Of a DNA stretch of 61,138 nucleotides, positions 6,578-13,540 are shown in pieces. Made by a program: the position numbers and the translations under genes. Position 1 is the stretch's first letter, and the number at the start of each line of letters is the position of its first letter. The notes beneath the pieces were generated by a model. That model made no database searches and was not told the DNA's origin. It was given only the letters and a program-made list of their open reading frames with translations. The stretch comes from a virus. The stretch is taken from positions 1-61,138 of IMG/VR virus record IMGVR_UViG_3300050821_001088; one strand, given 5' to 3'.

Positions 6578-6780
6578 TGTTTGAGAAAATTCGCGCAACT
6601 TGGAAAGCTATGTCTATTTCGGACATGACCGAGGAACAGATGAACGAGGTCTGCCAAGTCTGCGGATTCACTCGCGGCGATCATTACGGGCTGGATGGAG
6701 ATGCGTGCCCGATCGGAGAAGTGTTGCGTGGCCCACATCCGACATTGAAGTTCGCGGGTGAGCGTCAGGAGGGCAAGTGA
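6574..6780 (+). CDS. Small hypothetical protein
   Basis: 68 residues; ATG overlaps the previous TGA, with AGGAGGG upstream. Contains M-T-E-E-Q-M-N-E-V-C-Q-V-C-G and G-D-A-C-P-I-G, one possible metal site. Many phage early genes have a short C-x-x-C-G plus D-x-C-P protein like this. It ends in GTGA overlapping the next gene. Confidence 0.6.
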   Translation: MMFEKIRATWKAMSISDMTEEQMNEVCQVCGFTRGDHYGLDGDACPIGEVLRGPHPTLKFAGERQEGK

Positions 6781-7019
6781 AGCTGAATGAGCAGCAGGTT
6801 GAGGAACTCAGAAGATGGTCAGCTGTGATTTGCGTAACGCGGTCTATTCGGCGGCCTGTTGTGTTGGAGATCGTCGCTGTTGGTGGCAATGGATACGGAT
6901 TCCGCGTGGAGCGAGTTGTCGCCCGCGTCTACCTGAGAGAGCCGCGCTGCTATGGGCATGGGACGAAGCATGACGCGGTGTGCGAATGTGGGCCGATTGC
7001 GGAACGGAGACTCGCGTGA
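6777..7019 (+). CDS. Small hypothetical protein, paralogue of 5555-5761
   Basis: 80 residues; GTG overlaps the previous stop. The same helix plus G-G-N-G-Y-G-F-R-V-E-R core as its paralogue, with a 12-residue insertion before the core and a changed C-terminal Cys motif (C-Y-G-H-G, C-E-C-G). The copies share 61 identical bases. Function unknown. Confidence 0.65.
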   Translation: MKLNEQQVEELRRWSAVICVTRSIRRPVVLEIVAVGGNGYGFRVERVVARVYLREPRCYGHGTKHDAVCECGPIAERRLA

Positions 7020-7072
7020 AAACGATCTGCCTATTGCTTGGAGTCACGGAGGCGAGAAATGGAACTCATTAA
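7016..7072 (+). pseudogene. Truncated lipoprotein start (remnant of duplication)
   Basis: GTG overlapping the previous stop encodes the same first ten residues as the lipoprotein at 5758 (K-T-I-C-L-L-L-G-V). It then diverges and stops after 18 codons. It looks like the broken end of duplicated copy B, although the stub may still couple translation to the next gene. Confidence 0.6.
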
Positions 7073-7298
7073 CCGGATTTTCGGACTGTCTCTTTCAATC
7101 GTGACCATCGGACTCATTGCGGGTGCGATAGTCGATGTGACGCGCTGGTATCACAGCGGGAATGAGCAGGACTTCCGTTGGTTGATCGTGACCTTACTGG
7201 TGCTGATTATAGCCAAAAATGAACTTGCCATTTACGATCAAGGCCGCCGCTTACGAGAGATCGCCAAAAAATTACTGAATCGAATAGAACATGACTAA
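7059..7298 (+). CDS. Two-helix membrane protein
   Basis: 79 residues. ATG 7059 is chosen for its GGAGG 7 nt upstream. Two hydrophobic segments (L-S-L-S-I-V-T-I-G-L-I-A-G-A-I-V and W-L-I-V-T-L-L-V-L-I-I-A) are separated by a polar loop, with a basic C-terminus (G-R-R-L-R-E-I-A-K-K). It sits in the early operon, away from the lysis genes. Function unknown. Confidence 0.65.
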   Translation: MELINRIFGLSLSIVTIGLIAGAIVDVTRWYHSGNEQDFRWLIVTLLVLIIAKNELAIYDQGRRLREIAKKLLNRIEHD

Positions 7299-7368
7299 AT
7301 ACGCAGCGTTATTGCTTGGAGTGGTGATGATGGACGGGGTGCGTTTCTTCTCTACCTGGGAGGTGTGA
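7291..7368 (+). CDS. Micro-protein resembling the lipoprotein signal
   Basis: 25 residues: M-T-K-Y-A-A-L-L-L-G-V-V-M-M-D-G followed by an unrelated tail. The A-L-L-L-G-V-V-M-M segment shares its DNA with the lipoprotein start at 5758 but lacks the lipobox Cys. Either a third decayed copy or a small membrane peptide. Confidence 0.35.
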   Translation: MTKYAALLLGVVMMDGVRFFSTWEV

Positions 7369-7369
7369 A

Positions 7370-7525
7370 GTGAGCGATGGAACTGCGTTACTGTGCTTCG
7401 TTGTGGCGCTCTGTTGCTTCTTGCGCATCTTGGCGCTGGCCCAGGAACGCAACGAGCTGCGGATCGAGAATGCGGTGCTCAAAGAAAGGTTGACGCATTT
7501 GGAAACAAGCGAGCCGAAGCCATGA
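7370..7525 (+). CDS. Small membrane protein with coiled-coil tail
   Basis: 51 residues. GTG 7370 has GGAGG 6 nt upstream. One hydrophobic N-terminal segment (L-L-C-F-V-V-A-L-C-C-F-L) is followed by a charged heptad-like stretch (E-R-N-E-L-R-I-E-N-A-V-L-K-E-R-L). The layout recalls an inner-membrane spanin, but the length is short and no outer partner is visible. The stop overlaps the next ATG. Confidence 0.5.
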   Translation: MSDGTALLCFVVALCCFLRILALAQERNELRIENAVLKERLTHLETSEPKP

Positions 7526-7824
7526 CCCCATCTCTGTTTCTCTGCCTCAGTAGCAGCGAATTCGTTCCCGGATTCTTAATCGGGTTCATGGGACTGCTGA
7601 TCCTAGATATACGGCACTGCAATGGAAGGGGATTCTGTCTGGCGTGCCGCTTGGCTGACTGGTGGGAGGCCGACAAGCCCCGCATCGAAACCGAGCGCGA
7701 GGTCGATGGCCGATGGATTGCGGAAGTGATGGACGTGCCGGGAGCGTTGGCTTACGGAGCAACGAAGGAAGAGGCGAAGAAGAGGGCGGTGGAGATTGCG
7801 GAGGCGGTAAAGGAGCCGAAATGA
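7522..7824 (+). CDS. Membrane protein with HicB-like domain
   Basis: 100 residues from ATG 7522 (ATGA overlap). A hydrophobic segment (F-V-P-G-F-L-I-G-F-M-G-L-L-I-L) is followed by a Cys-containing link and a HicB-type antitoxin fold at residues about 57-98: E-R-E-V-D-G-R-W-I-A-E-V, D-V-P-G-A-L-A-Y-G-A-T-K-E-E-A. HicB domains are usually soluble toxin antagonists. Here no HicA is adjacent, and the domain hangs from a membrane segment. Confidence 0.6.
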   Translation: MTPSLFLCLSSSEFVPGFLIGFMGLLILDIRHCNGRGFCLACRLADWWEADKPRIETEREVDGRWIAEVMDVPGALAYGATKEEAKKRAVEIAEAVKEPK

Positions 7825-7898
7825 TCCGTTTCTTACTAGCGCTTGCGATGATGCAGACGGGGAGGGCGCAGCAGGATGCCCATTGCTTGCGTTTCTAG
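7821..7898 (+). CDS. Micro-protein with signal-like start
   Basis: 25 residues overlapping the previous stop (ATGA): M-I-R-F-L-L-A-L-A-M-M-Q-T-G-R-A-Q-Q. It looks like a bare signal peptide. It is the last reading frame of the rightward operon before the convergent endolysin gene. May be non-functional. Confidence 0.3.
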   Translation: MIRFLLALAMMQTGRAQQDAHCLRF

Positions 7899-7932
7899 CG
7901 TGGCTGGAGGGCCGAACGGGGGCAGGGGTATG

Positions 7933-8397
7933 CTACGGGGTCACCGGATACCAATTCCCCGCGAAAAGGGCATCCTGCTGGGCTACTGTACATCCCTGCA
8001 CGTGGTCTGAATCCACAAAGGTATGCTTCACTGCTGGATTTCCCCAATTTCCGCCCCAAATAAGGCCATATTTCCCTGCCAATGGCCCAAGGAATGAGTA
8101 ATCCACCTTCCACGTAGGCTCCCCTGCCACGACTCGCACGATGTCACAGGCCAGGCCGTAATGGTGGACGCCCACCGTCCGCAACTTTGTAGCTCCTTGA
8201 TTAAACAGCACTTGCTGCCTTTGGTCGCTGCGGTAGGTTTCAAAGGCGATGACCGGAGTTCCGGCTGTTTCGGCGTCGGCAATGATGTTCTGAACAGCCT
8301 GTCTGGTTACAGGTTCCAGAAGAGCTAGGTCGGAGATTCGATCTGTAGAGGTGAGGCGGGGATCGGCTGAGATCACGTCCGTGTAGAAGTTTCCCAC
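7933..8397 (-). CDS. Endolysin, M15-family peptidase
   Basis: 154 residues, GTG immediately after the previous stop. The zinc-peptidase motif H-H-Y-G-L-A-C-D (H78, D85; H-x2-G-x-A-x-D) and a second metal ligand in D-S-D-H-V-Q (H132) identify an M15 D,D-/L,D-carboxypeptidase-type fold, as in many phage endolysins that cut the peptide stem of peptidoglycan. No signal peptide, so release would need a holin; several small membrane proteins follow upstream in the same leftward operon. It is the last gene of the leftward late transcript. Confidence 0.85.
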   Translation of the reverse strand: MGNFYTDVISADPRLTSTDRISDLALLEPVTRQAVQNIIADAETAGTPVIAFETYRSDQRQQVLFNQGATKLRTVGVHHYGLACDIVRVVAGEPTWKVDYSFLGPLAGKYGLIWGGNWGNPAVKHTFVDSDHVQGCTVAQQDALFAGNWYPVTP

Positions 8398-8571
8398 CTA
8401 CTTCCGCTCCACCACGTGCATCTTGTCTTGGCACGCCTGAGAGAGAGAATCCAGCTTCTTCTGGGCCGCTTCTTGGGTAGGGAAGGTCTGCCCATAGGCG
8501 ATGCTTCGGCCTGAACCTGATTTGTAGGTGATGTACCAGCCCGCAGGGGCGTTGATATTGACGGTCCCCAT
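8398..8571 (-). CDS. Small hypothetical protein
   Basis: 57 residues; ATG 8571 is chosen for GGGAG 5 nt upstream. It has the form of a SPOR-like or DUF-type single repeat: W-Y-I-T-Y-K-S-G, then F-P-T-Q-E-A-A-Q-K-K-L-D-S-L. The stop abuts the endolysin start. Function unknown. Confidence 0.55.
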   Translation of the reverse strand: MGTVNINAPAGWYITYKSGSGRSIAYGQTFPTQEAAQKKLDSLSQACQDKMHVVERK

Positions 8572-8573
8572 AC

Positions 8574-9248
8574 TCACTCCCACTGATTCGATACCCGCCT
8601 GAATGATACCTGCATCTTCCCTGCTGTCTGATTAAAATCCAATTGTTTCTGATCGTAGGCCCCGTCCGGCCACGGCAAGGGGATGCCGGGGACGTTCTGG
8701 CAGGCGGCGGGGACCGAGTACGCCAGGCCGTTGATGGTGACTGCCAGAACGGACCACGTTTTCGCCACGGAGTTGATGACGTTGCGGATTTTGACGCGAT
8801 AGGGCGTGTTCGGCGCGAACTTCCCCGGAATGATGCCTGTGTTCGCCCACGGGTTCGCCTTCGTGTAGACCTGAAACTGTCCGCCGATCGCGTAGTTGAA
8901 CTGGCCTCCGCAGATGTAGTCGGTCCCGGCGATGTTGACTCGGTTGGTGGTTTCGATGGCCTGTGCTACGCCAGGAGCGTTGGCGTCGGTCATGAGATCG
9001 TAGACTTGGGTGAACAGGATGGCGGCAGGGTCATGGTACGGCAGGATGGGCCGAATGAGGGACGCCAGCATACACGTCCACGAGGTGCCAGCGATGTTCA
9101 CGTGCATCCATTCGTCGGCGTCGGTGGCGGGCGTGACCGTGTACAAGGTCGGAGGCACCCATTTGCCGTTGACCACAGGCCCGCCGATGTCCGCTGCGGC
9201 CTTCGGCGTCCACAGGGTGCTGCGTTCAAGGTCGATGTCGGGGATCAT
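8574..9248 (-). CDS. Hypothetical structural or binding protein
   Basis: 224 residues, beta-rich with many Trp/Tyr and Asn/Gly (G-G-Q-F-N-Y-A-I-G-G-Q-F-Q-V-Y), no signal peptide and no membrane segment. It resembles jelly-roll or lectin-type phage appendage domains in composition only. It lies between the lysis genes and overlaps the next upstream gene by ATGA. No family recognised. Confidence 0.6.
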   Translation of the reverse strand: MIPDIDLERSTLWTPKAAADIGGPVVNGKWVPPTLYTVTPATDADEWMHVNIAGTSWTCMLASLIRPILPYHDPAAILFTQVYDLMTDANAPGVAQAIETTNRVNIAGTDYICGGQFNYAIGGQFQVYTKANPWANTGIIPGKFAPNTPYRVKIRNVINSVAKTWSVLAVTINGLAYSVPAACQNVPGIPLPWPDGAYDQKQLDFNQTAGKMQVSFRRVSNQWE

Positions 9249-9385
9249 AGATTCTCCAGTTTGTCTTGTAACCTCTTGATTTCAATGTCGATCCAGTCCT
9301 TCAGCCGGGACTCCGCCCCTTGGCGTTGGTGCTGAAGTTCGTCAAGGCGATCCACGATCTCCAAGCGAGTCTTCGGCTCGGGCAT
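9245..9385 (-). CDS. Small coiled-coil protein
   Basis: 46 residues: M-P-E-P-K-T-R-L-E-I-V-D-R-L-D-E-L-Q, continuing as one long charged helix. ATG overlaps the following gene's start through ATGA. No hydrophobic stretch. Function unknown. Confidence 0.55.
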   Translation of the reverse strand: MPEPKTRLEIVDRLDELQHQRQGAESRLKDWIDIEIKRLQDKLENL

Positions 9386-9407
9386 TACCTTCAGGGGCGG
9401 ATTGTAT

Positions 9408-9647
9408 TTACGGCTGGTCACCTGCCCCCTCCGCTGGCACTCCCTGTACGGTGATGGTGTGCGAGTCGCGTTCGTCCTGCCGTCCCTCCGCCTTAGACGC
9501 CTTGACCAGTTGGTCCATGCGGCTATTGATGCTCAAGTGAACGTCTTGAATCTTGGTGCCGTTCCTGATCGAAGCTACCAAGGCCGCTGCTCCCAGCAGG
9601 GTAGGTGGGATGGCCACGATCATTGCTATCTGCACTGCGTCGGTCAT
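9408..9647 (-). CDS. Small membrane protein, holin-like
   Basis: 79 residues from ATG 9647 (an upstream in-frame TTG at 9665 is less likely). One N-terminal transmembrane helix (A-M-I-V-A-I-P-P-T-L-L-G-A-A-A-L-V-A), then a polar helical tail with N-S-R-M-D-Q-L-V-K-A-S-K-A-E-G. This layout is common in phage lysis cassettes, so it is a holin or lysis-accessory candidate. Confidence 0.6.
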   Translation of the reverse strand: MTDAVQIAMIVAIPPTLLGAAALVASIRNGTKIQDVHLSINSRMDQLVKASKAEGRQDERDSHTITVQGVPAEGAGDQP

Positions 9648-9651
9648 CGTC

Positions 9652-9816
9652 TTACCGAGGTACAATGGTCAGCATCTTCTCCACGCCGACCAACAGAAAT
9701 GCTAACAAGCCAGCAAAGAAAGCAAGCCTGCCGATTTCCTGCAATTTGGGGTTGACGCACAGGGCATACATTAAGACCCCAATCAAAGCGACCAAAAGGC
9801 TGAAATAAATAAGCAT
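9652..9816 (-). CDS. Two-helix membrane protein, holin candidate
   Basis: 54 residues, ATG with GGAGG 5 nt upstream. Two transmembrane helices (Y-F-S-L-L-V-A-L-I-G-V-L-M-Y-A-L and L-A-F-F-A-G-L-L-A-F-L-L-V-G-V) with a short loop containing N-P-K-L. Size and topology fit small class II holins. It sits 1.3 kb upstream of the endolysin in the same operon. Confidence 0.55.
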   Translation of the reverse strand: MLIYFSLLVALIGVLMYALCVNPKLQEIGRLAFFAGLLAFLLVGVEKMLTIVPR

Positions 9817-9826
9817 AGTGCCTCCG

Positions 9827-9988
9827 TTACCCGTTGGAATTTGAGTTGTAGTTGTTGGCGAACACCGCCTTGCCGTCCTCTGAGAACAGGAACGGATAGG
9901 TGGAAAGGGCAGTCAGGATATCCTGCTGCAATTTGTGGATGTCAGTTTGGGTCATGTCTACGATGATGCATGGTGGGCTGTCGTGCAT
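9827..9988 (-). CDS. Small hypothetical protein
   Basis: 53 residues; the ATG overlaps the previous TAA (TAATG) and has GGAGG 7 nt upstream. No signal or membrane segment: M-T-Q-T-D-I-H-K-L-Q-Q-D-I-L followed by an aromatic stretch and an Asn/Ser-rich end. No family recognised. Confidence 0.5.
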   Translation of the reverse strand: MHDSPPCIIVDMTQTDIHKLQQDILTALSTYPFLFSEDGKAVFANNYNSNSNG

Positions 9989-10437
9989 TATTGTCCTCCT
10001 TGGACTCCTGCAATTGGTTCATCCTTGACGCAATTTGGCCATGGCTCAAAAGTGTCGCTATCGGAAAGGGTAGCAGTCGATCCTGCTCGATTTTTGACCC
10101 ACGTCAAACTGTTCCCTCCGCTTGGCGATATATCGAGGCATCCGCGATTCGTGTACACCATTCGGCACACAGCATAACCTGCCTTGGGGAGGAGCCGATA
10201 AAACTTATTCTCGGGGCAGAAATCTGCACGAAGCGGGCCCGTCGCTGGGGAGATCATGTCAGCCGAATCAGGGGGGAGCACCCGCTGCACGCGCAGACCA
10301 TATAGCGTGACACGCTCGGGACGAGGCCACATTGCCATCACTGTCGCACCCGCACAGAACCCTACACAGAACAGTACGGCGGCGAATCGCGCCCATCCCT
10401 TAGATGTCGTCTTCGTCGGATTCTCCCCCTTCTTCAA
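9988..10437 (-). CDS. Membrane-anchored hypothetical protein
   Basis: 149 residues if TTG 10437 is the start; a longer frame to 10686 overlaps the next gene fully and reads poorly. A basic N-terminus is followed by one transmembrane helix (F-A-A-V-L-F-C-V-G-F-C-A-G-A-T-V-M-A-M) and a periplasmic domain with four Cys. It overlaps the 10400-10690 gene by 38 bp. The arrangement after a small cytosolic/membrane gene recalls two-gene lysis-accessory loci. Start uncertain. Confidence 0.5.
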   Translation of the reverse strand: MKKGENPTKTTSKGWARFAAVLFCVGFCAGATVMAMWPRPERVTLYGLRVQRVLPPDSADMISPATGPLRADFCPENKFYRLLPKAGYAVCRMVYTNRGCLDISPSGGNSLTWVKNRAGSTATLSDSDTFEPWPNCVKDEPIAGVQGGQ

Positions 10438-10690
10438 GTTCGGAGAGTGTGAGCTTTGGGAACTTCTTCCCACCCCGGAGCTTCTCCACGATTTCAGCGT
10501 CGTGCTGAGAGATTTTAGCCACGCTTCTCCGAACCGTTTTGCGAGTATTACGCCCGCGCTTGATAACATCAAGAATGACCCACCATAGAGCAGCCAGGAG
10601 AGCAGCTCCACAGACGGAGAAAATAGCAATCTCCCACTCCAGTCGAGCGTGAACATCGCCATCGAAAAGCATGAAAGCTGCATCATGCAC
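10400..10690 (-). CDS. Membrane protein with charged tail
   Basis: 96 residues from GTG 10690 (GAGG 8 nt upstream; ATG 10672 is an alternative). One transmembrane helix (I-F-S-V-C-G-A-A-L-L-A-A-L-W-W-V-I-L), then a strongly basic and finally acidic cytoplasmic tail ending E-E-G-G-E-S-D-E-D-D. Function unknown, probably lysis or membrane associated. Confidence 0.6.
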   Translation of the reverse strand: MHDAAFMLFDGDVHARLEWEIAIFSVCGAALLAALWWVILDVIKRGRNTRKTVRRSVAKISQHDAEIVEKLRGGKKFPKLTLSELEEGGESDEDDI

Positions 10691-10757
10691 GATGCCTCAC
10701 TTTACAGTGTATTTCGAGTTTTGCAGCAAAGTCCATACTGTTGTTACGGAGGACGAA

Positions 10758-11054
10758 CTATTTCTTGTCATTTACCGCAGCCGTGGCCGCAACTGCCTGC
10801 GTCTGGGCCACGGTTGCTCCAACCCCCTGAACGGTAGCGGAAGCTACATTGACTCGCAGCCAACCAGTAAGGGCTCCCTTGATAGCGCCAAATACGATAC
10901 CGCCAGCGACAATCCATGTGGACTTACTGAGAGGGATTCCGCCCACCAAGGCCAAGGATAGGCCGGATACCAAGCCAGCGAGCACAGCCTGCACTAAACT
11001 GTGGAATTTACCATTGGCCGCGTAGATCGTAACTACCTTTTCCCATAGATTCAT
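10758..11054 (-). CDS. Two-helix membrane protein, holin-like
   Basis: 98 residues from ATG 11054; the ATG at 11060 lies directly on the AGGGGG site and is too close. Hydrophobic Gly-rich segments (V-L-A-G-L-V-S-G-L-S-L-A-L-V-G-G and I-V-A-G-G-I-V-F-G-A-I-K-G-A-L-T-G) are followed by an Ala/Val-rich tail. A holin role is possible. Confidence 0.6.
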   Translation of the reverse strand: MNLWEKVVTIYAANGKFHSLVQAVLAGLVSGLSLALVGGIPLSKSTWIVAGGIVFGAIKGALTGWLRVNVASATVQGVGATVAQTQAVAATAAVNDKK

Positions 11055-11066
11055 AGCCATCCCCCT

Positions 11067-13073
11067 TTACTGCATTGATCCCACAAAAGCCGAGCATAAC
11101 TGATTTCCTTGCGAATCTTTGCCTAAATTTGCAAATCCGTCCGCAGGCCACATAGCCCCATCTCCACCCTGAAACACGAATCCAATGGAGTTCTTGCAAC
11201 CAAAAGAGCCAGAAGTTATTGAGTTGTATGTCGGGAAGAAGCGAAGAATTGGCAGGGGGCCAGATAATGGCTCCCCCCAAATCTCATTCTCCAATAGAGT
11301 CAGTGTCATTTGCCCCGGAGTCGAAAATCCTACACTATTTCCAGTCGCTATCACCCAAGGTTCGGCATCGTTGTTGAATGGATAAGCCATTCCACCGTGC
11401 GCCCCTGATGATGCGGTAGCTCCCGATGGAAAACAAGTCAAGGTGGTAAAGTTGCTCAATCCGGTTGACGATAGGGGGAACTCGGTGCGTATGTTTGGGC
11501 AAGGATCATTGGTAGTTAAATAGTTAGAAACAGCATCGGTATCATGGCCTGCGAAATTGTAGCCATTGCCGGGATTCCATGAACTGGTCCCACCCCCGAG
11601 GCCAAGTATATTGGTAGTTCCGATCTGCCAAAATGCCGCCGTACCCACTGCCAAATTCTGGCATCCTCCCGCCAGACGCATCACGTTTCCCGATGGCGAC
11701 ATTTGGGAATCGTGAATACCGTGAGGCGGAACAGCGTAATAGAGTGGGTCGTAGCATACGGTTTCCTGAGCGATTGGGGTAGCCGTAGCGCAACTGGATA
11801 AGCAGTTCCCGTAAATGTTCCCAAAGTTTCCTATGATTGCCCCTGTCGTAAGCGTAGTTGAGGCGGTATTCGTCAGAGGAGAGGCAGGGCAGGTATAGGA
11901 CACCGAGTTGCTAGTTTGTGCCGTAATGTTGGCTACCGGACAGTTGAAATTAGTATTTGAAGCATTCAGGACGTTCGCCGTAAATCCCGCTGGCATGTTG
12001 GGCTGTCCTGCCGTGGTGACAGTGGCTACATTCGCGGAAATACTCGCCGTTCCCGACAAGAAGGCCGTAGGTGATACATCAAGCGACTGACATCCTGCTC
12101 CGGGAGTGTAGACCAAGCCAAAATGGGCCGTACCCTGGCCCCCTCCGAACCCATTCGTCGCATTTGCCCATGAAATATCGGCAGAGAACATGGCATCGCC
12201 AAATGCGATGCCAAGAATTGATCCATTCGTTCCTGCCGTTCCGGGAGCGACCAATGCTGCAACTCCAGGACAAGTCGAAAAATCGAATGTAGTTCCAGGC
12301 GAACTAGTCATCGGCGTTACGCTCGTAGCGACTGTATAGTAAGTAAGAAGATTTATATTTTGGACGTTGAAAAATAGATTGGGATTAACTCTTGAAAATC
12401 CACACGGGCTGCTAAATTTCAGATTTGGATTCTCGCCCCCATTGGTGCTGTTCAGGATTGCCCCGCCGACCTTCGTCATCCCGAAAAGCCAACACGCACC
12501 ACCATTTAGTTTAATGGCGCAGGAAGTCGATCCCACGTTGCACATATTGTCATTCCAGCCGCCCGAGGACGAAAAGTTCCCAGTCGAAATATCGTAATCC
12601 AGATTTACTCCGGCAAAGGTATAAGGAAACGTCCCCGGTCCTCCAGTAACGGGCGTCGTAAGCGTAAGGGATGTGTTGCTTGCGGCTGAGATCAGAGATG
12701 TCTGCCCGTTAATGACGATCAGAGACTTTAGCCAACTAGAGGAGAACCCCGTTCCTGTGAAGATTGTGCCTGCCGAGTTCAGCGTCCCGGTACCGCTCGA
12801 ACTGGTCCCAAACTGCACGATGTTCTGATCCGTGAACCTGCAAATGAGATTAGTATTTGGGTTCAAGGGACCATGAAAGCATGTATTGAATGGCGTCGAG
12901 CTAGAGAACGGAGACGAGATTAGTCCAAGTGCAGCCGTGCTTCGGCTAGTTCCTGGGTAGCTTGGTGGTCCGAAGGCGCTTCCTATGGTTCCTCCCGCCC
13001 AGTTGCCCCCGGTAATGATAGTTGCCTGCCCGAAGCAACACCCCACCAACGCCAATGGAATCAGCCACTTCAC
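11067..13073 (-). CDS. Exported large hypothetical protein (signal peptide)
   Basis: 668 residues. The N-terminus M-K-W-L-I-P-L-A-L-V-G-C-C-F-G-Q is a Sec signal peptide with a likely cleavage after F-G-Q. The rest is beta-rich, Ser/Thr/Gly/Asn-rich and low in charge, with scattered Cys pairs, like surface or extracellular adhesins. No enzyme motif seen. The start overlaps the end of the next gene by ATGA. It is one of five consecutive genes with signal peptides. Confidence 0.75.
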   Translation of the reverse strand: MKWLIPLALVGCCFGQATIITGGNWAGGTIGSAFGPPSYPGTSRSTAALGLISSPFSSSTPFNTCFHGPLNPNTNLICRFTDQNIVQFGTSSSGTGTLNSAGTIFTGTGFSSSWLKSLIVINGQTSLISAASNTSLTLTTPVTGGPGTFPYTFAGVNLDYDISTGNFSSSGGWNDNMCNVGSTSCAIKLNGGACWLFGMTKVGGAILNSTNGGENPNLKFSSPCGFSRVNPNLFFNVQNINLLTYYTVATSVTPMTSSPGTTFDFSTCPGVAALVAPGTAGTNGSILGIAFGDAMFSADISWANATNGFGGGQGTAHFGLVYTPGAGCQSLDVSPTAFLSGTASISANVATVTTAGQPNMPAGFTANVLNASNTNFNCPVANITAQTSNSVSYTCPASPLTNTASTTLTTGAIIGNFGNIYGNCLSSCATATPIAQETVCYDPLYYAVPPHGIHDSQMSPSGNVMRLAGGCQNLAVGTAAFWQIGTTNILGLGGGTSSWNPGNGYNFAGHDTDAVSNYLTTNDPCPNIRTEFPLSSTGLSNFTTLTCFPSGATASSGAHGGMAYPFNNDAEPWVIATGNSVGFSTPGQMTLTLLENEIWGEPLSGPLPILRFFPTYNSITSGSFGCKNSIGFVFQGGDGAMWPADGFANLGKDSQGNQLCSAFVGSMQ

Positions 13074-13540
13074 TTAATCACGCACCCCGAAGCTGTTAGT
13101 GTCCCACTCGAACCACTGCTGATCTGTGCCGTAGAGCAAGCCAGCGTAGTTGGCGGACCAGAAAGCATGGAATAACTGTAGTCGTTCAATGTGGGTACTG
13201 CCGCAGGGGTTGTACGCCCATTGAAGGAGGTCAGGAATGCTCCACCGCCCGCAGCGGGATATGGATTCCACGTAGTCGATCCATTGAGCGAGAAATACAT
13301 TTGAGAGGTCGCTGCGACTCCGGTATCCACGAAGCACCACGCTACCCCAAAGGAGATCGTAGCTCCTGTAGGAAGAGTGCATCCTGAAAGCGAGGAAACG
13401 ACCATTGGAGAGGCAAAGCTGCCAACGGTAGGAGCTTGGGCCTTAACCGTGACCACAGGACGTGCCAGCAGTGTCACCATCACGGCAACGTTACAGATGA
13501 GGCTAACGGCTAGACATGCGAGGGTGAATTGCTTCTTCAT
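13070..13540 (-). CDS. Exported hypothetical protein (signal peptide)
   Basis: 156 residues from ATG 13540 (GGAG 7 nt upstream). A positively charged start, K-K-Q-F-T-L-A-C-L-A-V-S-L-I-C, leads a long hydrophobic segment and a K-A-Q-A-P cleavage-like site. The mature part is beta-rich with a Trp-Cys motif (G-V-A-W-C-F-V-D). No family recognised. It overlaps the end of the large 13503-16721 gene by 38 bp. Confidence 0.7.
   Translation of the reverse strand: MKKQFTLACLAVSLICNVAVMVTLLARPVVTVKAQAPTVGSFASPMVVSSLSGCTLPTGATISFGVAWCFVDTGVAATSQMYFSLNGSTTWNPYPAAGGGAFLTSFNGRTTPAAVPTLNDYSYSMLSGPPTTLACSTAQISSGSSGTLTASGCVIK

Larger units (their letters stand above)
6390..7044 (+). repeat. Duplicated cassette, copy B
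   Basis: Contains 6390-6430, 6541-6570, 6880-6940 and 7025-7044, each identical to the matching segment of copy A. A third fragment of the lipoprotein-start segment recurs at about 7309-7330. Confidence 0.85.

Noticed and set aside
8643-9335. + strand frame of 230 codons
   Set aside because: Arg/Val/Gly-rich shadow of the 8574-9248 gene, which has better composition and operon overlaps.
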